From assembly GCA_018398815.1 (NCBI GenBank), contig CM031595.1:134211504-134275503 (forward strand): a stretch of 64,000 nt of DNA, given 5' to 3'. Below are positions 1 to 11,981 of this stretch, one piece after another. The notes under the pieces were generated by a model that was given only the letters and a program-made list of their open reading frames with translations, ran no database searches and was not told the DNA's origin. How positions within the stretch are numbered: position 1 is the first letter of the stretch; each line of letters starts with the position of its first letter. A program made the position numbers and the translations under genes. The stretch is from Conus ventricosus (lineage: Eukaryota > Mollusca > Gastropoda > Neogastropoda > Conidae).

Positions 1-151
<151 letters not shown>

Positions 152-281
152 CTCTTGTAATAAACATGAGGGCAAGGTGTGAATAAGAATACTAGCAGCT
201 GTTTTTCATATGCTTGATTCAATGCCATCTTTTGAGCTGACATCATTCGTTTGTTCCACCTCTGTTGTTTGAATTGTACAG

Positions 282-474
282 CAAGCTCCCCGTCTAGGGG
301 GAGCTGCCCGTAGCAAGGGCAAGGGCACCAGCGACCCCATCCGCTTCCTACCTGTCCTGCCCTCCAAACGCAGCAAGCCAGAATGGCAGGACAACCCGCC
401 CACCTTCCTCCTGTCCGGCCAGTTAGATGAGGAACAGCCAAACACCATTGACCTTATTGGGGAACTCACATCCA
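282..474 (+). CDS. DNAH7: Dynein heavy chain exon E1 (N-terminal tail)
   Basis: First coding exon seen of the axonemal dynein heavy chain. It lies between the acceptor TTGTACAG and the donor GTAAGT. The only open frame reads QAPRLGG at the start, then GKGTSDPIRFLPVLPSK and ends GQLDEEQPNTIDLIGELTS. N-terminal tails of this family are poorly conserved, so the assignment rests on position and on being open between good splice sites. It ends with one base of the next codon, which does not match the two bases E2 needs, so a small exon may be missing between them. The start codon must lie upstream of the window. Confidence 0.6.
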
Positions 475-3400
475 GTAAGTGCTCTTTTTGTGGTCAGATT
501 TGCCTTACCTTAGTTTTGATCATGACTCAGAGAGGTATCAATATTGTAGAATTTGATCCTGTACAATGCAGGTGGGCTGTCAAATAAAAACAAAAAGAAA
601 AAGAAACATGCAGTCGGGTCTATACCAATCCAATACAAGTCTTTGCATAATATGTGCCCGTATTAAGCAAGATTTGCTGACAGATGACATCGAGAAATAG
701 TTTCTGCCTTCCAACTTACATGCATATGGAAGAGTTGATTCACTTAGTAATAATCTTCAGTGTTATCTTGGTGGGTGTCGATGTTGAATGCTGCTGTAAG
801 CATCTTTTCTCAAAAACACTGATTTTTTTCACTTGAGATCTATTGAAGACCACCAGTCCTTTGTGGAATTTTATCTCACTGGTCAGCTTGACAACCCACC
901 TAGATTTCCACATGATGTTGGTCTTGTCAAGGCAAACACAGGTAGATCAAATATCATATTGATCTCCATTGTTGAACTGCCATACTTCAAAAATTTTTTT
1001 TAAATGAATCGAAGATAGCGGAAGTGTTCCATTTCTTTCCGTGTACTCTGTTGAGTCTGATGTTGATTGCTGCTAGATTTGTTTACCAAAATTTTCATTT
1101 TCTCTAAGCTGATTTCTGTACTTTTTGCGCTTAAATGGTTTTTCCAGCATGATAATGCATTCTGTAGTTCCGCTTTACCCTTCCCATTAGGTCAGTATAT
1201 GTTAGTGGAACATAGATAGCGAAGAAACTGCCATCCAGTGTTGTGGAAATGTTAAAGTCCAGAAATATTTCCTGTATATTCCAGGTAGATTCTGAACTGA
1301 ATATGAGAGAGAATACAGACTTTGTCCACTCATGGTTGTTTTGGAAAAAAAAATTGTAGGGCAGTCCAGCAAAATTATGCTGTCTGCATTGTTTTACAAT
1401 ACTACTGTGAATTGGATAAGGATAATGTGCTCATTTGTAGCTCCTGACCCCTAATAGAGGCTTTAAGAACTAAAAAAACAAAGTGTGCCAGCATGTATAC
1501 ATTGATTGAGATTTCAGTACAGTGAAGCTGTAATTATCCCCTCCTCTCATCACCATCAGCTGTCACAATCGTAACTGGCATTCCCCACCACCGTCTCCCC
1601 TCTTTAACATACCCAACCAAAAGTGGTCATTTTTTGGTCAGTCTATCAAACATGCACTCACATATGTACACACTCATGCGTGTGCACATACATACACACA
1701 CATGCACATGCACACACACATTGCCTGTAATAAACACACATACTCAGGAATTACATTTGAAGAAAGACAGTGTGCGGGATGCATTGCATTACATGTTTAA
1801 TTACATAGATCAGATTTTGTAGACAGTTTGAACAAGGTGGACGAAGAAGAATGTCCAGTACTTGTAGTGAGTTTGTTCCAGACAGCTGGTTACTAAAAGA
1901 CAAAAGTGTGCTGACAGAAGAGTTAGTTCTGAAGAGAGTCAGCACTGAGGATAGGGGTGCATAAGAGACAGTTTGGGAAGGAAGACAGCTTATATAGCGC
2001 AATATGGTGTGCACATGTCTGATCTTATCTCATAGTTATGCAATTCTTTGCAGTGCTCAATACTTTCCAGTTGTTTGTTTTCATTGAGAAGAAACTGTTT
2101 TGATATTCAACAGGTTGAGTCCTAACTGCTGTAACTGCAGTACAATAGAGTACAATGCTGTGCAAAGACTGTATTTGCCCTACACCACTCCATGCTGCAG
2201 AAATTCGGCTAATATATATGGATGTTAGTCTAAGCTGGTTGGACAGACTCTGAGTAGGTGTTGATAGCTAGCTTTTGAGAGTGATATAAGATTTTTAAAA
2301 AATACAGATACATGCATTTGTAGTCCTACATACATGGTTTTTGGCTAGGGGAGGAAAAACATCCTTTTTACCTTATATATCTTTCATATTAAGCAATGAA
2401 TGTATCATTCATACATCTGGGCACAGATCAGAGTAGGCAGCAGAATGCAAGTTGTGAAATAGGCATCACTCACTCAGTACTATCATTGTTAATGTGCAGG
2501 AAAATTGGTCATTATACACTCCAGGCGTAATCAAAATGAAAATGTGTCAAACTATTACTCATTTTAGCATTGAATTCTTCAGTTTTGTATCTCATATTTA
2601 ACTTTTTCTAAAGACTGATACGTCTGGAAAACATTTTACAGTTTTAGATGTACATTTTGGCAAAAATTGTAATGAAATTAGATATGTCATCATTTTGTGT
2701 CTGTTCGTCAAACAAAACAACAACAACAACAACAAAAAACACACAAAAATAAATTCACATGAAAAATTAATGGTACAAACATGCTCATGTTTTTCAGTAA
2801 ATGACTGTTCTGTACAGTTGTAAAAATGTTTAAAATGCCCACAGTCCCAACAAAGATGTTCATTGGATTCTCTTTTCTCATTACATAGTTTCTTTTAATT
2901 AAAGAGGAGTCATGAACTGGAATTGTTCAGAATATACAGTGGTTAACTCAGGTACCATCGATCATTGAAATCACCACATTGCCTGCCACCAGCTGCCAAT
3001 AACATTTCAGCTGGAAACCCCATGGTGAATTACTGTGCCTCCCACACTGCCTCTAAGTGGGTGTTGGTGTTGAAAATGACGAAATTCATTATTCAAGTTC
3101 AGGGTTCTAGTCCATCTCCTCTTTCCCTTTGCTGTTGCATATTGCGTTCTCATACATATCTGTGTAAAAAATTAAAAAAAAGAGCAACCCAGTGCTGTGT
3201 TCATTACATGTAAGCAGCAGGCTGTGGTTGTGAAATCATTGCCTGGTTGACCATGCAGCTCAGTGTTACACAAAGCAGGCACAGAACTACGCTGTTGGCA
3301 CTGGCCCACAGTTTTTTTTTTATAACAGTGCTGGTCTTAGTGAAAGTGGTGTACATAACTGTTGAGGTGGCTGTGATCCAGGGTGTGGTGATAAGACATT

Positions 3401-3864
3401 TGTATGACTGTCAGATTAACCAGCACAAAGCGCTGGCCAGTTAGATTAGAGTGATTAAGCAGGCATGGCTTAGGCCATCAAGATTTACTTAATCACTTTT
3501 CACCTGAATTTTTTTTCCTTTCCTTTCAGTAATCCTGTTTGTTCAATTAAAACATGTGTAATTAATACACACACATTTCTAGATTTAATTCTTAAGTTGT
3601 ATGATTTAGTATGTTAGAATTTGTTTGTTTTTTTCTCCATAGGATCTGAAGGAGAGTGAGAGTGATGACCTAATGGCTTTAATCTTTTTACAGGTCTAAT
3701 GGTGAAAAATGCAATACGCTACATAACACACAAGAATGAAATAAAAACAACCTTTAGGATACAGTTCATTGTGTAACAGAGACAGCTATGAAATGGAAAC
3801 AGTCTTTTTAATGATCAATGTACAACAAGAGCTTGGAATCAAAGATTCACATGCAACTGCATTT

Positions 3865-3867
<3 letters not shown>

Positions 3868-3924
<57 letters not shown>

Positions 3925-3970
3925 CACACACACACACATAGGCATGCACTCACAGACAGACAGACAGACA

Positions 3971-4055
<85 letters not shown>
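3868..4055. repeat. Compound (CA)n-(GACA)n-(CA)n microsatellite
   Basis: Two long CA runs separated by a short spacer and a (GACA/CAGA) tract around 3953-3973. Confidence 0.97.
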
Positions 4056-4059
<4 letters not shown>

Positions 4060-4740
4060 GTGCGATACAATACTTTAGAGTGCAGTATAGTGCAGCATTG
4101 GTAAGTTCAGTGTAACACAGTAAAGTCTGATAGATACTGTAAATTGCATTTCACAGCACAGTGCACCACACACTAATCAGCTCACAACACAACACAATAC
4201 AACAAAATATTGCTGCCATCAATCATCTATATCATAATCATTATTTAACCTTTTCATGGCAAAGTATTTCAATCATGACAAAAATGGATGCATTAGCACA
4301 AAGGCCTACAAATAATCTTTTTTTCTGCAGTAAAGTATGGTATTAGTGTGTCAATTCACTTTCTCACAATTACCAAGGGGTCATTCTTGACAGCGTTCAA
4401 CCAGAGCACAGCTGTCTGTTGTTCTGTTGTTTACCAGGTGTATGTCATCCTTGTACTATCTACACCTTGCTGCCTCTGCTGGCCCTGTCATGTCAATAAT
4501 TGATTGTCGTTACTTCTCAGTCTGGCAGATCAATGCTATTCTGCTTTACTGACTCTCTTTACTTTTCTCCGGGCAACAGATAGGAGGCTGCATGAATTAT
4601 TTGTGGCTGGGTCTCTTGGAGAATGTACTCTGGGGAGAAGCTCAAGCTGCATGCACGGTTGTCTCATTTTTCATGGCATTTTCCATACATGGATGACACT
4701 CACAATATATTCTTGGAAATTATCGAAGGTACATTATTAT

Positions 4741-4749
4741 TTGTGTGTC

Positions 4750-4782
<33 letters not shown>

Positions 4783-4787
4783 GTGGT
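4741..4787. repeat. (GT)n microsatellite
   Basis: Interrupted GT run within intron 1. Confidence 0.9.
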
Positions 4788-5124
4788 GTTCATTTTCAGT
4801 CTGACAATGTTTTACATTTGGCCGACGCATTATTTTTGTTTGTTTTTGGTCAGAACAGATTTATTGATGTCAAATCTGGCATGATTTTTCCCAGGGACTT
4901 ACAAGGATAAAAGGGAAAGCTTTGTAGCTTGGATGTCATCGCTTAGAATATTTTCACAACGTATGGGAGGATTTCAAACTATATTATGCTTTCTGGGTCA
5001 GTGTCTATGTTCAGGGTACTGTTTACACCTGGGTAAAAGTCTTTGTGGATATTCTTTTAGTTAGTCTCAGGATATTTTCACAAAAATGGAGCTCAAGTTA
5101 TATAATCATTGCTTCCAGATATTA

Positions 5125-5365
5125 CTTAGGCCCAGATCCTGTCACACTGAGCAAGACATCAAGCAGTCTAAGTGCTCCATCGGGTTTGGTCAGCAGCCAC
5201 CCTCAGTGCAGTTCATCATTGCTTATTCACCTTCTGTAGGTCCCTGTTGATCATCTGGCACTAATTCATCTTTGGCCGTCTCTTTTGCCACTGTCCCTGA
5301 GGGTTGCATTGAAGGGCTTGGTTGTCAAGTATGTTTGGGGGAAGTCTTGCGACATGTCCTAGCCA
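5125..5365 (-). mobile_element. LINE ORF2 C-terminal relic
   Basis: Read on the minus strand from about 5365, the sequence gives a broken frame like the end of an RTE/I-type LINE ORF2: GHVARLPPN, QCNPQGQWQKRRPK, then a degenerate tail ending ALRVAADQTRW. The pattern GH..R.......L.....G...RGRP....W followed by A.DR.RW is known from such C-termini. Stops interrupt it, so it is dead. Confidence 0.55.
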
Positions 5366-6030
5366 GCACAGATGATGCTTGTATGTAATTTAGGACTTTG
5401 ACTGCTCTTAGGCTTGAGTTTTGACTGCCTTTTTTTATAATGAAGTTGTTCCATCTGGTGCCCAGAATTTTTCATATACATTTGCTAATGAAAGACACTG
5501 AGTTTTTTGTTGTTGTTTTTTTTTTGCTGGTTTTCATGTGTTAAGTTGCACAGCTGTACAAGAAGGTGGACGGTACATTGCTGTTCCATTATTGCTAGAC
5601 ATAAATAAATGAAGGCAAAACAGAAGAAGTATTTTAATGTACAGATTGAATGATATATATAGCCTTTGTTAATATTGATTTTGAACATCAGTTAAAGCTT
5701 TCTTTAGGTTGTTTAGAAGATAATATACAAATATATTAGATAGTCAGTTTCTATGCTGATTTTATGATAGCGTGGACAAAAGTGTGTTTTTTTTTAAACC
5801 ATAGATTATCTTGATAATTAAATCTTAAGAAAAATGAATCTGAGACAGATTGAACAAATTATGTGAAAGGACAAAACAAAGGAATACTTCACAAAGTGCC
5901 ATTTGACATGTCTGCATATCCGGATCAGCCATGCACTTAGTTTCATGCGGAAGTAGGTATATCACATGTGGATTGGAACATTGCAAATCTGCGACACAGT
6001 GTTTGAATTTTCATTCATTTGTGCAACAAG

Positions 6031-6034
<4 letters not shown>

Positions 6035-6066
<32 letters not shown>

Positions 6067-6913
6067 GGTCCCAACCTCTGCGCTACCTCAGAGGCAGTGC
6101 ACCCACGCCGCTCATTCCGACACCCCGTCCACAGCCACAGCCCGGTCACCCCGCCGCAGCCCCGGCCGCAGCCCCGGCACCAGCAATCCACAGGGAGCAG
6201 TCAATGTCAAGTCGTCATGAGGCAACCCACCGGAGGAGACACTGCACTGCTGCCGAGTCACTTCGGTGGTGTTCAGTGGCGCCTGTTCTGATCTAACATA
6301 CGCAGGACACCCCCTACTAAGCCCCCTACTGACGACAATAATTGCTTAGTCGCGGAGCCGGCGTGAGTGAGCTCTCCCTCCGGAGGACGCCACCACGTCC
6401 GTCCAACGACAGCCCCCATGGACTCGCCGATACCGGTGACCCCGACGGAAGCAAACCAAGGCCACAGACGCGGAGAGGACATCGAAACTGAGGTCACCAT
6501 GAGAGCAGGGCATGAAGGGCCTCAGAATTTGAGACATTTTTTTTTAAATGCTGATCAATGGGAATGAGGATGATTAAGATGATGCTACGGATTTCCATTT
6601 CGGTCTGAGACTACATGACAGGGCTGTACTCTACGCTTCCTTTCATAATATATCCTGGCATCAACCAGGCCCGAGAGATACAGGCACCTGCAGTGTTGGT
6701 CAGGAAATTTGAGCAACAGTCTCAGAAACGCATCCATTAAGTGGATGAAACTCGACTGTGTGGTCCCAGTCTTCCCAACTGAGTCCGCAGCAAACTCAAC
6801 TCTGGGTAGGAGCCGGTCGGGGCAGAAAAAACCCACATGACTGATGGGATTCGAACCCACGACCTCCCAGCCGGGAGTCCGCGACGCTAACCACTTCGCC
6901 ACGGTGGCTGGTG
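6035..6913 (-). mobile_element. tRNA-headed SINE, full-length copy 1
   Basis: Minus-strand SINE of about 880 bp. At its 5' end (right side) a tRNA-like head has an A box TGGCGAAGTGG (complement of 6891-6901) and a B box GGTTCGAATCC (complement of 6847-6857). At the left end there is a poly(A) tail, seen as a T run at 6035-6063. A perfect 7-bp target duplication AAGCAGA flanks it (6028-6034 and 6914-6920). It is very GC/CpG-rich compared with its surroundings, so it is relatively young. The long unique body between head and tail is shared with the older copy near 16.1 kb. Confidence 0.85.
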
Positions 6914-7476
6914 AAGCAGATTTTTTTTTTTTAATTTTTTTTTTTTAGGTGACATGTTTTTTGTTTTATCTCTTTGTAATGCTGACAAAGTGCTGTATTT
7001 TCCTCCTTCAAAAAGAACCTTTTTTTTTTCAAGAGTACTTTGGCTTTTCTGCTTAGTATATGCCAGTCTTTTGTGAATTGAAAAGAGGTACATTATGTTA
7101 AATTGAAAAAAAAAAGGTTTTGTTTTGTTGTGCAGTTTCTAAATTGAACCATGGAAACAGTTTTTGCCAAAAATGAAAGGGAGAAAACTGCCAGCTGGGG
7201 CTGACTTAGTCCACAACACCAAATAGACCAGTACATTTTCAACAAACTATCTTCAGAAACAGGCAGCAACAGAAAAAAGAAGACACACAAAAAAGCAGCA
7301 CTCCTCAGATAAAAGTCAGTGGAACAATGGAGACTTCAGAAAACTTGTTACAGCCAAGCCATGATGCATGTAAGAGACGTTCAGAGTCAACCTGATGGGT
7401 TTAGAGGTGAAAATGCTTCAGCTGATTTTATGGGGATAAAGGCCTGTGATGGTTGTTCATTGTGCTGCTGCTGCAG

Positions 7477-7614
7477 GAGACATAGTCAAGAGGAAGAAGC
7501 CCACACGGTTGAAACCCTGGAGAGTGCCGGTCAGCCCAGTGGACAGCTGGACAACTTCAAGCAACCCAAGAAAGACAGAGAGAACTTCCGCAAGTCATTG
7601 GTGGATATCATCTT
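7477..7614 (+). CDS. DNAH7: Dynein heavy chain exon E2 (N-terminal tail)
   Basis: Acceptor CTGCTGCTGCTGCAG and donor GTAAGT. Read with two bases borrowed from upstream, the exon gives an acidic, low-complexity stretch (HSQEEEAHTVETLESAG) and then KDRENFRKSLVDIIL, whose end resembles the conserved start of the DNAH7-type tail. It hands two bases to E3, which completes a Leu codon. The phase with E1 does not fit, so the 5' edge is the uncertain part. Confidence 0.65.
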
Positions 7615-8130
7615 GTAAGTCAGATAGTGTGTGTTTGTCGGTGTTTTCTTTTTTCTCCACTGCAGATTACATTTTCCCAATCACTTTTATTTTTTTCTTT
7701 GTGATATGTTTAAAAAAAAAGCTTTCTTTATTTAAGGTAATGAAACTGTGTGTGCATGTGATAATAAATTTCATCAAGTAATTACTGAACTTTGTTGCCC
7801 CAGTCAAATGCTAACAGCATCTAATAGATGGAGGATTTATCCAAATATATCCCATCTCCCTGATCAGATCTTCTAGTGCCAAGCCCCTGTCTACTGTCTG
7901 TGTACACAAAAGACCAGATACACATTCGAGATAATTTTAATCAAATGAGCTTTAGTTAAGTTCTGGAAACAGAAAAATACCCTGCATGAACTATGAGACC
8001 AGCAATGAAACTACTCCCTGCTGCTTACTGCTTGAGCCTGTGATGAAAAGCAAGAAACAACAGTGTTGTTCAAAGCTATGTTGCTGCAACCTATATCAAA
8101 AGATAACATCCTGATGATTTTATTTTACAG

Positions 8131-8236
8131 GCAAGAGGACAAAAGCATTCCAAAACCAACTACCTCCGCAATATTGGAAGAGCAACCTAGTACCTCCCGT
8201 GTTGGCTCTCCTACTTCTGCTGAAAAAGACATTCTG
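8131..8236 (+). CDS. DNAH7: Dynein heavy chain exon E3 (N-terminal tail)
   Basis: Acceptor TTTTATTTTACAG, donor GTAAGC. After completing the Leu codon from E2 it reads QEDKSIPKPTTSAILEEQ, then PSTSRVGSPTSAEKDIL. It is Ser/Thr/Pro-rich and probably a flexible linker before the conserved RYYYYI block in E4. It ends in phase 0, which fits E4 exactly. Confidence 0.75.
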
Positions 8237-8959
8237 GTAAGCAGTATCTGTGCAAGCCATTCTGCAGTGTTCATCTTGAATGGTTTTATTCTTGTAGCAT
8301 TGCCAAATGACGCAGAACTGAAATACTAAGAACAAAAACTAAAACAAATATGAAAGAAGGATATTTGTTGTGAAGATGCTGAGTTACTAGTGAGATAAAC
8401 AGGGTTGATGATAAAGCAGGAGAAGATGAGTTTGAGAGGACAAATGGTCAGAATGCAAAGCATTTTTCATTTTCGTGTGCATTTCTGTCTCAGTGTCTGA
8501 CTTTCTTTGTGTCCATGTTGACTGAACTTATGTGCTTTAATATTCTTTTTTTTTTTAATTGTGAAACTTCTGTCTTCCTTGCCCCTACATTAGTCAAAGG
8601 ATTATATTAAAACAAATCTTTTTGTGGCTGATGCTTCTTGTTAGGTCCCATGGCAATTGATAACTGTTCTCTTTCATCCTCTCACTCATCTTCCTTCAAC
8701 CCTGATCAACATGCTTTCTCTTTCACACTCTTCCCGCATACATGCAACACATGACACAAAGATGTTATATTGCGCTTAGGTCCACTCCACGAGGAGTGAA
8801 AATATAATTTGTCAGTTCTTCATATACCAGCATTATACCCAGTGGGTATCTGGACAGGTACCTATAATAGTGACCTGTAAACATCCGATTTCTTTTTATC
8901 TTGTAATTTCTTGACTTTATGTCCCATTCTTTCAAGTGTTTTTCTCTGATCACTTTGTT

Positions 8960-9155
8960 AAGTGAGGAGTTCAACGCATAAAATCAACCTTAGCTTCAAT
9001 TGGACAATACCTTTTGTTTGTCAGGTAACGGACTTCAACGATTAAACTCACCCATAGCTTCAAAAGGACAATACATTTGTTTGCCAGGTAACTGAATTCA
9101 ACATTTACATCACAAAAGATTCAAAAGGACAATACCATTTGTTTGCCAGGTAATG
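8960..9155. repeat. Intronic minisatellite, about 62 bp x 3
   Basis: Three units share TTCAAAAGGACAATAC followed by TTGTTTGCCAGGTAA. Each unit contains CAG|GTAA-like sequence, but no exon is attached, unlike the junction arrays elsewhere in this gene. Confidence 0.75.
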
Positions 9156-9330
9156 GTTAATAATCCAGTATTTCTTTCCATTTCTGACCAGCGCTTTGCG
9201 CCGATTTCTTTCCAACACTGCTGAAGGGGGTTAAAAACATCAATTCCCCTGGGATCTGAACTTTGAGTTTGACTGAAGGGGGGAAAGCGCCACAATTTTC
9301 AATAATCTAGATAATATTGATCAAGCATGT

Positions 9331-10010
9331 TTTTTTTTTTTTTTTTTTTTTTTTAACCTGCACTAACCAACATAACCCGTAACAGTTGTGACAAAGTACA
9401 AATACAGCAAGTTAATACTAATATAAGGAAACCTTTCTTCAGCCAGATGATAGCACCAATTTGGAATAAACTCCGAACATCAAACGTGCACCAAATATTA
9501 ACTCTTTTAAAAATCTTATCGATAAGCATGAAATAATAACTGACATCATGTGCGACTTTGATGGTCGAAAATAAAATCAGGGCTCGCTGCTGTCGACCTG
9601 ACCAATGACAGAGCATATAAAGAAGGGGCATATAAAGCCGCGAGGCTAAGATGAAACAATCATCGCCCCAAAATCTGAACCTGAACCAAGCCTGAAATTG
9701 TTGCCTCCTATCTGAAGAAAGATGATGTTGGGTCGTTGTTTAAGCGTATTCATTATGCCTGGGAGAGTTTGGTTATCGCGCAGAAGACCGTGTAACGTTA
9801 GTCCAGCTCTGCCGACTATCTCCACAGAGCAAGTGTCTTGCAACTTAATATTTGCGTTCCAACGCACTTCATCTGCATCACAAATATGCTGAGCAAAACG
9901 TTTGATGATGGAATGACCAAGTAACAAGGCATGAGGCATGTTAGACACCGTGAAGACCGCATGGATGAGGATCTTACCTTGCAACTTATTTGAGAAAGCA
10001 GAGAATTTTT
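9331..10010 (-). mobile_element. Polyadenylated retroposon with SGNH-like ORF
   Basis: A T run at 9331-9354 marks the poly(A) end of a minus-strand element. Its ORF (9646-9984, 112 codons, Met to stop) carries LLGHSIIKRF, VEIVGRAGLTLHGLL and IIFLQIGGNNF. These match in order block I (G-H-S in place of GDS), block II (Gly) and block III (GGNN) of SGNH hydrolase folds. Family knowledge: SGNH/esterase domains occur in several retroelements (Ngaro-type YR elements, some LINE ORF1 proteins). The block V Asp-His part is absent, so it is truncated. Which element it belongs to is inference. Confidence 0.5.
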
Positions 10011-10062
10011 TCGGAGAGCAGAGAGTGCGTCTTCACTGCTAGCATGTTACTTCGAAAAGGAA

Positions 10063-10190
10063 GCGCTTTTGCGCATGCCCGACCTGCATTAAGAATTTTG
10101 TCTTACCGGAAAATACCGGAATGATTTTTACGCATGCCTGGCCTGCTTTAAGAATTTTGTCTTACCGGAAAATATCGGAATAATCGCACT
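10063..10190. repeat. Tandem duplication, about 65 bp x 2
   Basis: Two near-identical units share GCATTAAGAATTTTGTCTTA (second copy GCTTTAAGAATTTTG) and CCGGAAAATA(C/T)CGGAAT. They lie just upstream of the minus-strand SGNH-like ORF, so they could be that element's 5' (promoter) repeats. Confidence 0.8.
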
Positions 10191-10364
10191 CCGCCACAAA
10201 CTCCCTTATGTCCCATAAGAATTTTTGTTATTAACTGCACAAGGCAAACAAAACTCTCAAACTACAAATGCAGATGCACACATGTAATTCACATATATGC
10301 ATAAATGCACACACATTCCTGCAATTACACACATGCACACGTGCACGTGCACATGCATGCAATG

Positions 10365-10370
<6 letters not shown>

Positions 10371-10425
<55 letters not shown>

Positions 10426-10455
10426 TATGTTGAAAGACATTAAATTGAAGATAAC

Positions 10456-10509
<54 letters not shown>
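10371..10509. repeat. Two (CA)n microsatellites
   Basis: CA runs at 10371-10422 and 10459-10509, separated by a 36-base spacer. Confidence 0.97.
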
Positions 10510-10514
<5 letters not shown>

Positions 10515-10742
10515 TCTGATGAATACAGACTTCTCTTTACGTGATTTATAAAGATCCCCAAATCATCTGATTTAAAAAAGAAAATGAAATCATAGCACCA
10601 CAAGAAAAATATTCAGGAAATGCTTGTGACATATGATTTCATAATGTGCCAAAATATGTCTTAATATTTGTGATCAGTAGTTTCCCATGGTGCATATTTG
10701 TTGTACATCCCTGTTCATGCTTGCATGTATTGTTTTGGACAG

Positions 10743-10847
10743 CGCTACTACTACTACATCCACAATGGAATTGACACAGAGCATGTTGCGCCAATGGAAG
10801 ACTCCTGGCTGGAGAATGTGCTTGCCCTTGTCCCACACACGCTTAAG
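10743..10847 (+). CDS. DNAH7: Dynein heavy chain exon E4 (conserved tail block)
   Basis: Phase-0 exon between TTTTGGACAG and the weak donor GTTGGT. It encodes RYYYYIHNGIDTEHVAP, followed by MEDSWLENVLALVPHTLK. From family knowledge this block is highly characteristic of DNAH7-type heavy chains and is the main reason for preferring DNAH7 over DNAH3 or DNAH12. The last exon bases and the donor are tandemly repeated in the next intron (see the repeat at 10821). Confidence 0.9.
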
Positions 10848-11350
10848 GTTGGTCAACATTACAGTAAAACAGTGATGTTCTTTTGTCCTCCAGACTCCTA
10901 ATGTTGGTCAACATTACAGTAAAACAGTTGTGTTCCTTTGTCCCCCAGACTCTTAAGCTGGGTTAATGTTACATCAAAATAGTAATATTCCTTTATACCC
11001 CACATTTTTTTAATGTTGGTGGTCAACATTACAGTACAATGGTGATAGATAGCCGTCAACGTAACAGTAAAATGGTGATATTCCTTTGGTCTGGCATTCT
11101 GTTTAACATTTATCTACATCTTACTATTATGAAATATTGAAATTGTTGTGTAGTACACACTCTTTTGATTGCTGTGAAAAGGTGAACTTCCGTTGTCCAT
11201 GCACTATGTAGGTCGGTTAATACTGAAGAATAATATTAGAGTTGTTTTGTTCCACATGTTGTTTAGGTTGGGTAAAGTACTGAAGTAAAACAAGGAAATC
11301 TCTTTGTTTTGTAAAGTCTTTTTTTTCCGATGTGCATGCGTATACGCCGG
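10821..11350 (+). repeat. Junction array at E4 donor, about 55-bp units
   Basis: Starting with the last 27 bases of E4 and its donor, units of about 55 bp repeat with decay at 10821, 10880, 10935 and 10990, with partial traces to about 11350. The core is TTGTCC(C/T)(A/C)CAGACTCTTAA followed by GTTGGTCAACATTACAGTAA. The repeats therefore include coding bases and the splice donor. Confidence 0.85.
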
Positions 11351-11814
11351 CACAGCTGTTGTCCAAGTTGATCATGTCAGTATGTGGAGCCGGCATTCTT
11401 TGAAAAAAAATGTACTGTTTTTTCTTCTACAATTTAATGGATGCTGTCACATTTTATGAGTAGTTTTCTGTCCTAGCCAGTGAACTTTTTTTTTTTTAAT
11501 AATATAGGTGATGTTTTTGATGTAAAGAGCTTAAAACTGGTACTGTTGGACATTTTCATGTTAGGCTGTCAAAATTTCTTTTTTATTGTTAACTACACAC
11601 AAAACAAGAAGAAGAAGAAAACAAAACAAAATGTGCCGACAAGGGAGAGAAATTATTACTTGGTGTCTGGAAAAAAATTAAGGTTGGTTAGTATACAGTA
11701 ATTAATTGAAATACTTTTTCACAAAGTTTTAAAAGTTATTTAGCATTAGAATAGCAAGGTGAAGTTCTTTTTTCAGAACTTTTTTGGGGGATAAGTCAGA
11801 ATTTGGATGTAAAT

Positions 11815-11840
11815 GAGTGTGTGTGTTTGTGTTTGTGTGT

Positions 11841-11896
<56 letters not shown>
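11815..11896. repeat. (GT)n microsatellite serving as E5 pyrimidine tract region
   Basis: GT run ending 4 bases before the E5 acceptor AG at 11901-11902. Confidence 0.97.
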
Positions 11897-11902
<6 letters not shown>

Positions 11903-11981
11903 CTGGGGCATACAGACACCATTGAAAACTTATCAGATGAAATGCGAGAAGACTACCTCCTGAGCGTCAAGAAAGCCATTG
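11903..11981 (+). CDS. DNAH7: Dynein heavy chain exon E5
   Basis: Short exon reading LGHTDTIENLSDEMREDYL, then LSVKKAI, and one base of a Val codon. The acceptor TTTTCAG follows directly on an uninterrupted (GT)n run of about 70 bases, so this microsatellite replaces the usual mixed polypyrimidine tract. The donor is GTATGT. Its phase fits both E4 and E6. Confidence 0.88.

Larger units (their letters stand above)
475..7476. other. Intron 1 (E1-E2)
   Basis: About 7 kb. It holds a short (AAC)n near 2716, a large CA/GACA array at 3868-4055, a GT array at 4741-4787, a LINE relic at 5125-5365 and the SINE at 6035-6913. The rest (about 0.5-3.8 kb) is AT-rich sequence in which I see no gene. A candidate 50-bp exon at 3643 was rejected because it has an in-frame stop. 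The phase mismatch of E1 and E2 means an unrecognised small exon may lie here. Confidence 0.6.
8237..10742. other. Intron 3 (E3-E4)
   Basis: Holds a three-unit minisatellite, an SGNH-like retroposon on the minus strand and two CA arrays at 10371-10422 and 10459-10509. The first 700 bases show nothing I recognise. Confidence 0.8.

Noticed and set aside
3643..3692. Candidate 50-bp exon between CTCCATAG and ACAG|GTCT in intron 1
   Set aside because: In the phase delivered by E1 it hits a stop (GAG TGA), and its length does not correct the E1-E2 phase.
4161..4346. Short ORFs in introns 1 and 11 (for example 4161-4346, 18497-18772)
   Set aside because: No motif, no codon bias, no splice context; typical of chance ORFs.
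6836..6911. tRNA gene on the minus strand
   Set aside because: A and B boxes are present, but it is continuous with a long body, a poly(A) tail and a target duplication, so it is a SINE head.
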